The notes beneath the pieces were generated by a model. It searched no databases and was not told the origin of the DNA. It saw only the letters and a list, made by a program, of their open reading frames with translations. From an uncultured Elusimicrobium sp. (GTDB lineage: Bacteria > Elusimicrobiota > Elusimicrobia > Elusimicrobiales > Elusimicrobiaceae), in NCBI GenBank assembly GCA_902787065.1, contig CADAFA010000027.1:1-11732 (forward strand): DNA of 11,732 nt, in the 5' to 3' direction. The position numbers were made by a program, and so were the translations under genes. Position 1 is the first letter of the stretch; every line of letters begins with the position of its first letter. Positions 1-4,776 of the stretch are shown one piece after another.

Positions 1-639
1 ATCATTATAAGGGATTTCCGGTATCAAACAAATATCGCCGCCGCCTGCAATGCAAGAACGCAAAGCAATCCAACCGGCATAACGGCCCATAGTTTCAATA
101 ATCATTACACGGTGATGTGATTCTGCCGTGCTATGCAAACGGTCCACTGCATCTGTTGCGATACTTAAAGCACTGTCAAAACCAAAAGTATAGTCGGTAG
201 CAGATAAATCATTATCAATAGTTTTCGGTACACCTACGATTTTAACACCCTTATCAATAAATTGTTTTGACATTGATAAAGTGCCGTCCCCTCCGATAGT
301 TACTATTGCATCAATTTTATTTTTTTCTATATTTTCCAGCACTAGGTTTGATACATCTTTCGGGTTTTCCGGTGTGCCGTGCGGTGCTAAAGTATAACGG
401 AAAGGGTTTGCAATATTGCTTGTTCCAAGTATAGTTCCGCCGCGTGTTAAAATGCCGGAAACGGTTTTATTATCAAGTACAACAAAATCATTTTTAACAA
501 GCCCGTCAAAACCGTTTTTAAAGCCGTAAACTTCAATGTTTTTAAGTAAAGCATATTTTGTAACAGCACGGACAACCGCATTTAAACCGGGACAATCCCC
601 GCCGGCGGTAAGAACGCCTATTCTTTTAATATCACTCAT
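1..639 (-). CDS. pfkA: 6-phosphofructokinase, mixed-substrate (group III-like), 3' part missing
   Basis: Phosphorylates fructose 6-phosphate to fructose 1,6-bisphosphate in cytoplasmic glycolysis. The visible part is 213 residues from ATG at 639; the C-terminal part lies outside the window. Visible motifs are TAGGDCPGLNA at residues 11-21 (phosphoryl-donor loop), GGTILGTS at 67-74, GGDGT at 116-120, PKTIDNDL at 138-145 (D142 matches the catalytic base, E. coli D127) and ETMGRYAGW at 182-190. The donor-specificity positions are mixed: Gly at the E. coli 104 position (typical of ATP enzymes) and Lys at the 124 position (typical of pyrophosphate enzymes). This combination occurs in the mixed-substrate group, so the donor cannot be fixed from sequence, though Gly104 leans to ATP. 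The start overlaps the ispH stop as ATGA, with an AGGGGG ribosome site just upstream, so the two are probably co-transcribed and translationally coupled. Confidence 0.95.
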   Translation of the reverse strand, partial: MSDIKRIGVLTAGGDCPGLNAVVRAVTKYALLKNIEVYGFKNGFDGLVKNDFVVLDNKTVSGILTRGGTILGTSNIANPFRYTLAPHGTPENPKDVSNLVLENIEKNKIDAIVTIGGDGTLSMSKQFIDKGVKIVGVPKTIDNDLSATDYTFGFDSALSIATDAVDRLHSTAESHHRVMIIETMGRYAGWIALRSCIAGGGDICLIPEIPYND

Positions 640-1472
640 TTTTCCCCCTTAATATTTTCCACTTTTTGTGCTACTTCCTGAATAATCCAATCAGGGGTGG
701 AAGCACCTGCCGTAATTAAAATATTTTTTGCATCTTCTAAAATTTCTTTTTGCACTTCTTCGGCAGTTTCCACATGCAAAACTTTTTTACAAAGTTCGCC
801 GCAAAGTTTTGCAAGGCGAGCTGTATTTGCACTGTGTTTGCCTCCGACAACTATTACAAGGTCCGCATTTTTTGCAAGTTCCAAAGTTTCTTTTTGCCTT
901 TGTTTTGTAGGCATGCAAATTGTATTTGATATTTGGCAGATTTTTGATTTTTGTTTTATTACTTCCGCCGCTTCAAAAAATGTTTGTTCTTTTTGTGTTG
1001 TTTGGGCGACAATATTTACTTTATCATAAGTAGGTAATTTTTTTGCTTCTTCTGCGTCTGCTACAACAATGCCGCGCCCTTGTGTGTAACCAAGCAGGCC
1101 GATAACTTCCGCATGCTCGGCGTCACCGATAATAACTGTATAATAACCTTTTTTTGCAAATTCATCAATTATTGTGTGTGCACGTTTAACCAGCGGGCAT
1201 GTGCAGTCCACTACTTCAAGCCCTGTGTTAAAAACCTGTTTTTGGAATTCCGGTGTTATACCATGTGCGCGAATAACCAAAACACCTTGCTTGTTTGTTG
1301 CCTCTTTTAAATTGTTTATGGTAAAAATATCTTTCTTTTCAAGCATTTGTGTTACTTGTTTATTGTGTATAAGCGGTCCAACGGTATAAACCGGCTTTTT
1401 GCCTTTGTCCGAAAGTTGCAATACTCGCTCAATAGCATTTTTTACACCGGGGCAAAACCCTGCGCTTGATGC
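636..1472 (-). CDS. ispH: 4-hydroxy-3-methylbut-2-enyl diphosphate reductase (IspH/LytB), 5' end disrupted
   Basis: [4Fe-4S] enzyme of the last MEP-pathway step, making IPP and DMAPP. The first usable initiator in frame is TTG at 1419-1421, giving 261 residues. Numbered from there: VGPLIHN 14-20, IRAHG 50-54, CTCPLVKRAH 73-82 (second cluster Cys), GDAEHAEV 99-106, TTQ 141-143, NTIC 166-169 (third cluster Cys), HSANTARL 196-203 and AGASTPDW 238-245. Homology continues upstream of the TTG for 17 more codons, to 1472. That stretch includes the hallmark AGFCPGVKNAIERV with the first cluster cysteine (codon 1452-1454), and is preceded directly by an in-frame TGA (1473-1475). No ATG, GTG or TTG lies between that TGA and the motif. 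An ATG at 1474-1476 is in the wrong frame. Either the gene is frameshifted or damaged at its 5' end, or the sequence has an error there. Translation from the TTG would lack a cluster ligand. Family assignment is certain; activity is not. Confidence 0.88.
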   Translation of the reverse strand, partial: ASSAGFCPGVKNAIERVLQLSDKGKKPVYTVGPLIHNKQVTQMLEKKDIFTINNLKEATNKQGVLVIRAHGITPEFQKQVFNTGLEVVDCTCPLVKRAHTIIDEFAKKGYYTVIIGDAEHAEVIGLLGYTQGRGIVVADAEEAKKLPTYDKVNIVAQTTQKEQTFFEAAEVIKQKSKICQISNTICMPTKQRQKETLELAKNADLVIVVGGKHSANTARLAKLCGELCKKVLHVETAEEVQKEILEDAKNILITAGASTPDWIIQEVAQKVENIKGEK

Positions 1473-1482
1473 TCATATAGAT

Positions 1483-1491
1483 ATTTTAGCA
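1483..1491 (-). promoter_or_regulatory. Extended -10 box, candidate ispH-pfkA promoter
   Basis: On the minus strand this reads TGCTAAAAT, an extended -10 element. A start site seven bases downstream would fall at about 1476, on the first base of an ATG (1474-1476), so a transcript from here would be leaderless. No convincing -35 box is visible. The same TTGCTAAAAT string occurs upstream of tmk. Confidence 0.4.
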
Positions 1492-1528
1492 AAAATATAT
1501 ATAGGAAGTTTACATTTTTAGTTCTTTG

Positions 1529-1655
1529 CCGGCTAATTCTTTCTGGTAAATTTTAATTTTTCTTTTCCTAGAGTACCGAGAGTCGCTCCGCTCCCGTTCT
1601 TCTTTGTACTCGTCGTCAAAGTAAAAATTAAAATTTCCTCAAAAATACTTGCCGG
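1529..1655. repeat. 127-base imperfect palindrome
   Basis: Outer arms CCGGC (1529-1533) and GCCGG (1651-1655). A perfect 14-base arm pair follows, AAATTTTAATTTTT at 1548-1561 with its complement at 1623-1636, set symmetrically 15 bases in from each end. Then come CTTT 1562-1565 with AAAG 1618-1621, and GAGTAC 1571-1576 with GTACTC 1606-1611. The centre (about 1577-1605) is richer in G+C than the arms. It could fold into a long hairpin in RNA or a cruciform in DNA. The design resembles dispersed palindromic elements (REP, MITE or Rickettsia palindromic element types), but copy number cannot be seen here. It lies upstream of the rplU promoter, so it is probably not part of the rplU leader. Confidence 0.65.
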
Positions 1656-1723
1656 ATTATCATACTCGATTTGCTTTATTGAACGAATATTAAACACATA
1701 TCAGTCTTTTTAACCCTAAAATA

Positions 1724-1732
1724 TGCTATAAT
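1724..1732 (+). promoter_or_regulatory. Extended -10 promoter of rplU-rpmA
   Basis: TGCTATAAT: a perfect TATAAT at 1727-1732 preceded by the TG of an extended -10. No good -35 lies 16-18 bases upstream, which the extended -10 can offset. Initiation near 1739 would leave a leader of about 45-60 bases before the rplU start region. Confidence 0.6.
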
Positions 1733-1816
1733 ATTTATGGAAGAAATTCCCTAAAAAAGTTCTTGCCCTCTTAAAATTACTAAGATGGGCGGGTTAATTT
1801 TCGCTTTTTTAGAACA

Positions 1817-2113
1817 ATAGAAACTGGTGGAAAACAGTACTGGGTAACCCCAGGCCAAAATCTGAAGGTTGAAAAGCTTGAAGCAGAAGCAGGCAAAACC
1901 GTAGAACTTAAAGTTCTTTGGGCTGCTGAAGAATCAGGTACCTCATCAGATGCCAAGGCAGGTAAAACTGCTAAGGTCACCGCGGAAGTTGTAAGACACT
2001 TACGCGGTCCTAAGATTCTTATCTTCAAAAAACGCCCTAAAAAAGGTTATGAAAGAACCAAAGGGCATAGGCAAGATCTTACTGAAATTAAAATAAAAGA
2101 GATTTCTCTCTAA
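1817..2113 (+). CDS. rplU: 50S ribosomal protein L21, 5' end unresolved
   Basis: Large-subunit protein that binds 23S rRNA. The conserved frame starts with IETGGKQYWV and ends EIKIKEISL before TAA at 2111-2113. It includes VRHLRGPKILIFKKRPKKGYERTKGH in pieces typical of the L21 core and C-terminus. These 98 codons plus four or five missing ones would match the usual length of about 103. In this frame no ATG, GTG or TTG occurs between a TAA at 1781-1783 and the conserved start. An ATG at 1785 opens another frame (MGGLIFAFLEQ, then TAG at 1818-1820). A -1 slip at T-TTT-TTA (1805-1811) in that frame would lead directly into L21. Alternatively, deleting the eight bases 1810-1817 restores one continuous frame reading FAFLETGGKQ, aligning with the family MYAVxxxGGKQ start. 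It lies 17 bases before rpmA, the usual L21-L27 pairing. Confidence 0.85.
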   Translation: METGGKQYWVTPGQNLKVEKLEAEAGKTVELKVLWAAEESGTSSDAKAGKTAKVTAEVVRHLRGPKILIFKKRPKKGYERTKGHRQDLTEIKIKEISL

Positions 2114-2117
2114 TAAC

Positions 2118-2123
2118 AGGAGG
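2118..2123 (+). promoter_or_regulatory. Ribosome binding site of rpmA
   Basis: A perfect AGGAGG seven bases before the ATG at 2131, the strongest ribosome site in the window. The equivalent rplU region at 1787-1799 has a similar run (GGCGGGTTAATTT) but no ATG after it. Confidence 0.85.
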
Positions 2124-2130
2124 TTAATTT

Positions 2131-2514
2131 ATGGCACATACAAAAGCACAAGGTTCCTCCTCAAACGGAAGGGACTCTCATGGTCAACGTTTAGGCGTTA
2201 AAAGATATGGCTCCCAATTTGTTAATGCTGGGGAAATTATCTTGAAACAACGCGGCACTCGCATTTTACCGGGCGTCAATGTTTCCCGCGCCAGCGATGA
2301 CAGTTTATTTGCACGCAAATCCGGTATTGTTACTTTTGAATGGGCAAAACGCGGTAAACAACAAGTTTCCGTCTATCCCGTTGAAGCAAAACAAGCCGCT
2401 AAACCTGCAGCAAAAAAAGAAACTGCTACAAAGGCCGCAGCTCCGAAAGCAACCGCTAAAAAAGCTGCCCCTAAAGCAGCCGCCAAACCTGCAGCAAAAA
2501 AAGCAGCAAAATAA
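2131..2514 (+). CDS. rpmA: 50S ribosomal protein L27 with Ala/Lys-rich C-terminal tail
   Basis: Large-subunit protein whose flexible N-terminus reaches toward the peptidyl transferase centre. Residues 1-85 are a standard L27: MAHTKAQGSSSNGRDSHGQ, then RLGVKRYG, GEIILKQRGTRILPG and DDSLFARKSGIVTFE. The N-terminus begins directly with MAH, so no leader needs to be removed. The family is usually about 85-90 residues; this protein has 127. Residues 86-127 are a low-complexity tail with about 20 Ala and 13 Lys of 42, built from AAKK, KPAAKK and APK-like units, resembling histone H1 or other nucleic-acid-binding tails. The tail codons contain an exact 19-base direct repeat. The gene follows rplU by 17 bases, has a perfect AGGAGG and is followed by a terminator. 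The tail is in frame with the core with no intervening stop and looks genuine. Confidence 0.97.
   Translation: MAHTKAQGSSSNGRDSHGQRLGVKRYGSQFVNAGEIILKQRGTRILPGVNVSRASDDSLFARKSGIVTFEWAKRGKQQVSVYPVEAKQAAKPAAKKETATKAAAPKATAKKAAPKAAAKPAAKKAAK
2401..2503 (+). repeat. Exact 19-base direct repeat within the rpmA tail
   Basis: Positions 2401-2419 and 2485-2503 are identical (start AAACCTGCAG, then CAAAAAAAG), spaced 84 bases apart. Because 84 is 28 codons, recombination between copies would remove or add 28 residues of the tail without breaking the frame. Confidence 0.85.
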
Positions 2515-2534
2515 ACTAAACAAGTAATTGTTTT

Positions 2535-2565
2535 AAACCCCCGAGTTTTTCAACCCGGGGGTTTT
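2535..2565. terminator. Rho-independent terminator shared by rpmA and the small pilin gene
   Basis: Stem AAACCCCCG (2535-2543) pairs with CGGGGGTTT (2556-2564) around a 12-base loop and ends in TTTT on the plus strand. It lies between convergent genes ending at 2514 and 2569. The minus-strand U-tract is short, so it serves rpmA best and may also stop transcription of the pilin gene. Confidence 0.85.
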
Positions 2566-2568
2566 GTG

Positions 2569-3021
2569 TTAATAATAGTATGCGCAGTATTTAGTACAAA
2601 AATTTGGATTTTGTTTATTAGTTTCTATTTGACAAATTTTATTTGTTAAATTATCTAAGTCTGTGGAATGCGCATCACATCTTGTTTCACCTGTTTGAGT
2701 GAGAATCAAATATTTTAATAAAATATCATTATTATTATCAAGTAAATCACACATAACATATTCTATAGAATTGCTTATGCTACAATATATTTCTTGTGAT
2801 TTCTCAATATCAAGTTCATCCCAATTTGTTGTATATTGATTATAGACTAAGTAATATCTTTGCTCAGCATCATAAATAGCACGAGTTATATTTTTGATAG
2901 TGGCAAATCTGCTTTTCAAAACCGCTTTTTTATATTGCGGCAGCGCAATTGCCGCTAATATTCCGATAATTAAAACAACTACAAGTAATTCAAGTAAAGT
3001 AAAAGCTTTTTTGTTTTCCAT
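2569..3021 (-). CDS. Type IV pilin-like protein (prepilin), small
   Basis: Predicted 150-residue major or minor pilin, or pseudopilin. The short leader MENKKA is followed by F7 and the hydrophobic FTLLELLVVVLIIGILAAIA. A class III prepilin peptidase would cut between A6 and F7, with the conserved Glu at mature position +5. The N-terminal helix continues through LPQYKKAVLKSR. The C-terminal domain is not recognisable by family; it has six cysteines (80, 91, 115, 130, 142, 146) that could form disulfides outside the inner membrane. The block YLVYNQYTTNWDELDIE at 57-73 is shared with the large pilin-like gene at the right end, so the two are paralogs. A good AAGGAGAT ribosome site precedes the ATG. 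The gene stands alone and is more A+T-rich than its neighbours. No pilus assembly genes are nearby, so its role in pili, secretion or adhesion is open. Confidence 0.9.
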   Translation of the reverse strand: MENKKAFTLLELLVVVLIIGILAAIALPQYKKAVLKSRFATIKNITRAIYDAEQRYYLVYNQYTTNWDELDIEKSQEIYCSISNSIEYVMCDLLDNNNDILLKYLILTQTGETRCDAHSTDLDNLTNKICQIETNKQNPNFCTKYCAYYY

Positions 3022-3069
3022 ATAATCTCCTTATTTGTTTTTTACAACGTTTTATTGCTGCATAAGTAT

Positions 3070-3097
3070 ATTGTACAGAAAAAAAAAAAAAAAGCAA
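3070..3097 (-). promoter_or_regulatory. Candidate pilin promoter spanning a homopolymer
   Basis: On the minus strand, TTGCTT (3097-3092) is separated by 16 bases from TACAAT (3075-3070). Most of the spacer is the 15-base A/T run, so any change in run length would change the -35 to -10 spacing. The -35 match is weak, and an overlapping TATACT (3070-3065) is an alternative -10. Confidence 0.45.
3079..3093. repeat. Homopolymer of 15 A (15 T on the minus strand)
   Basis: An uninterrupted run between the divergent pilin and tmk genes, long enough to be prone to slipped-strand length change. It lies inside the candidate pilin promoter. Confidence 0.9.
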
Positions 3098-3146
3098 GTC
3101 AAAAGATTTTACGATTCAAAATATCAAAGCAAACAAGGTCAAAAAT

Positions 3147-3155
3147 TGCTAAAAT
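3147..3155 (+). promoter_or_regulatory. Extended -10 box, candidate tmk operon promoter
   Basis: TGCTAAAAT, an extended -10 about 20 bases before the tmk ATG. The same ten-base TTGCTAAAAT occurs upstream of ispH. Initiation near 3162 would leave a very short leader that still holds part or all of the ribosome site. No clear -35 is visible. Confidence 0.4.
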
Positions 3156-3165
3156 TTATATATAC

Positions 3166-3170
3166 AGGAG
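3166..3170 (+). promoter_or_regulatory. Ribosome binding site fixing the tmk start
   Basis: AGGAG five bases before ATG 3176-3178. This decides the start in favour of 3176 over an in-frame ATG at 3035, which has no ribosome site and would add 47 residues encoded across the poly-A run. Confidence 0.8.
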
Positions 3171-3175
3171 TTACT

Positions 3176-3817
3176 ATGCCCCAAGCATATTCAAAACCAT
3201 CTTATACAGGTAAATTTATTGTCTTTGAAGGGCCGGATCGTTGCGGTAAAAGTACACAGGCAAATAAGCTTGAGAAGTATTTCATAGAGCTTGGGAAAGA
3301 AGTCGTACTTACACGCGAACCCGGTGGCAATAAAGTAGCGGAAGATATTCGCGAAATTTTGCTTAACCCCGATAATGTTGTTGCACCTATGACGGAACTT
3401 CTTTTATACGAAGCCTCCCGCGCACAACATACCGAGCAAAAAGTTTTACCTGCTTTAAAAGAAGGCAAAATTGTTATTTGTGAACGTTACACAATGTCAA
3501 CTTGTGCCTATCAAGGTTATGCACGCGGTATAGATATGGAAATAATCAACCGTTTAAACAATATCGCAACACAAGGTTTAACGCCTGATTTAACTTTAGT
3601 TTTTTTAATGTCCGATAAATATTTTAAAGAGCGCGGCGAATATTTATTTTCCGACCGTCTTGAAAGGGAGGACGAAGCCTTCCGCCATAAAATGCGCCAA
3701 GGATATAGGGAAATTGCCGCCAAGCAAGAAAATACAGTCATAATCGACGCGGACAATGACATTAAAGCCGTACAGGAAACAGTTTTAAAGGAAATAAAAA
3801 AGCATAACATCATATGA
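3176..3817 (+). CDS. tmk: Thymidylate kinase
   Basis: Phosphorylates dTMP to dTDP with ATP, an essential step in dTTP supply. From ATG 3176 it has 213 residues, normal for the family. Visible motifs are the P-loop GPDRCGKST at 19-27, REPGG at 47-51 (dTMP-binding region), and ERYTMSTCAYQG at 103-114. The last corresponds to the family DR(Y/H) motif with Glu in place of Asp. DRLEREDEAFRHKMRQGY at 160-177 forms the lid region. The start is supported by AGGAG at 3166-3170 and by homology beginning just before KFIVFEG. It is the first gene of the long plus-strand operon. Its TGA overlaps the holB ATG as ATGA, a pairing of tmk and holB common in bacteria. Confidence 0.96.
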   Translation: MPQAYSKPSYTGKFIVFEGPDRCGKSTQANKLEKYFIELGKEVVLTREPGGNKVAEDIREILLNPDNVVAPMTELLLYEASRAQHTEQKVLPALKEGKIVICERYTMSTCAYQGYARGIDMEIINRLNNIATQGLTPDLTLVFLMSDKYFKERGEYLFSDRLEREDEAFRHKMRQGYREIAAKQENTVIIDADNDIKAVQETVLKEIKKHNII

Positions 3818-4776
3818 ACTTCGCGCAAATAAAAGGGCAAGATTTTGCTATAAATAACTTAAAAAATTTTATCAAAACAGGTAAAGTTCCGCCTGCTATG
3901 ATTTTTTATGGCCCTGCCGGCGTTGGTAAAGCGACCGCTGCGCTTGCTTTTGCGAAAGCTTTGAACTGCCAAAATTTAGGCAGCGATTTTGAGCCTTGCC
4001 AAATGTGCCAAAGTTGCAAACAAATTGAAATGCACACGCACCCCGATATTATTTTTGCGGACTATGCTTACCAAGCCGCCCTTTTAAAAGAAGAAGTTGA
4101 CGACCAACAAAATGTCAAAATTGAAACTGTTCGTTCCTTAACAACCGCCTCACAACAAAAAGCGGTTGCGGCAAATTGGAAAGTTTTTATAATCGATAAA
4201 GCGGAAAAGTTAGTGCCTGCCGCTGCAAATGCTTTGCTTAAATTTATTGAGGAACCACCGCAAAATACTGTCTGGATTTTAATTTCTTCAAAGCGCGAAA
4301 CTATGCTCTCAACAATAAAATCCCGTTGCCAAAGCATACCTTTTGCCCCTCTTAGTACCCAAATTATTACAGAGATTTTAAAAGATAATTTTGTTGAAGA
4401 AAGTATTGCCCAAAAAGCGGCAGATTTTGCAGAAGGCTCAACTGAAAATGCCTCTTTAATTGCCGGTTTGCTTGAAGACTTTGCACCGCTTTCACGCGAC
4501 GCAAGCTTTGCAACGCAAGCGGCTTTAAATTTGCCCAGAACTTTGGCGCAAGCACGCCCGAAAGTAAATATAATTTTAGATATGCTTTTACAAAAAATTC
4601 ATCAAAATTGGCTGCAAGCAAATGACGAAAAAACTAAAAATAAATTAGCCAAATTAATACAAGATTTTGTTTTTTATAAAAAAGCGCTTAAGCAAAATGT
4701 CGCGCCGCAAATGGTTGCGGAAGCAGCTTTGGTTAAGGCAGAAATTTCAAACATTAATATTCAGGAGATTTTATGA
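3814..4776 (+). CDS. holB: DNA polymerase III subunit delta'
   Basis: Clamp-loader subunit of the replicative polymerase, 320 residues. AAA+ fold with a GPAGVGKAT P-loop at 33-41; the residue after Lys39 is Ala rather than Ser/Thr, so the nucleotide site looks degenerate, as in other delta' proteins. A four-cysteine zinc module follows (C52, C62, C65, C68). Then come the Walker B-like VFIIDKAEKL at 124-133, NALLKFIEEPP at 139-149 and the SRC motif at 170-172 typical of clamp loaders. The P-loop degeneracy and low similarity after residue 200 favour delta' over the gamma/tau subunit DnaX, which would be longer. The start overlaps the tmk stop and the stop overlaps the metG ATG, both as ATGA, so translation is probably coupled on both sides. 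Confidence 0.92.
   Translation: MNFAQIKGQDFAINNLKNFIKTGKVPPAMIFYGPAGVGKATAALAFAKALNCQNLGSDFEPCQMCQSCKQIEMHTHPDIIFADYAYQAALLKEEVDDQQNVKIETVRSLTTASQQKAVAANWKVFIIDKAEKLVPAAANALLKFIEEPPQNTVWILISSKRETMLSTIKSRCQSIPFAPLSTQIITEILKDNFVEESIAQKAADFAEGSTENASLIAGLLEDFAPLSRDASFATQAALNLPRTLAQARPKVNIILDMLLQKIHQNWLQANDEKTKNKLAKLIQDFVFYKKALKQNVAPQMVAEAALVKAEISNINIQEIL

Larger units (their letters stand above)
1477..1784. other. Divergent intergenic region between ispH and rplU
   Basis: About 310 bases with no credible start-to-stop gene. It holds the candidate ispH promoter at its left end, a large imperfect palindrome at 1529-1655, and the rplU promoter near 1724-1732. The palindrome is open for tens of codons in several frames, but none has a start codon plus ribosome site. 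Confidence 0.7.

Noticed and set aside
1473..1475. TGA read as an amino acid, rescuing the ispH N-terminus
   Set aside because: TGA is used as the real stop of tmk, holB and ispH here and does not interrupt any other gene, so stop-codon reassignment is not supported.
1540..1713. A small protein encoded across the palindrome on either strand
   Set aside because: Several frames are open, but none has an initiator with a ribosome site, and the openness follows from the A+T-rich inverted repeat.
2279..2527. Second frame through the rpmA tail coding a Lys/Leu/Gln-rich peptide
   Set aside because: It is a +1 shadow of the Ala/Lys codons with no start signal.
3035..3175. In-frame upstream extension of tmk by 47 codons from ATG 3035
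   Set aside because: No ribosome site at 3035, the extension crosses the poly-A run and the pilin promoter region and matches nothing in TMK, while ATG 3176 has AGGAG at the right distance and fits the family length.
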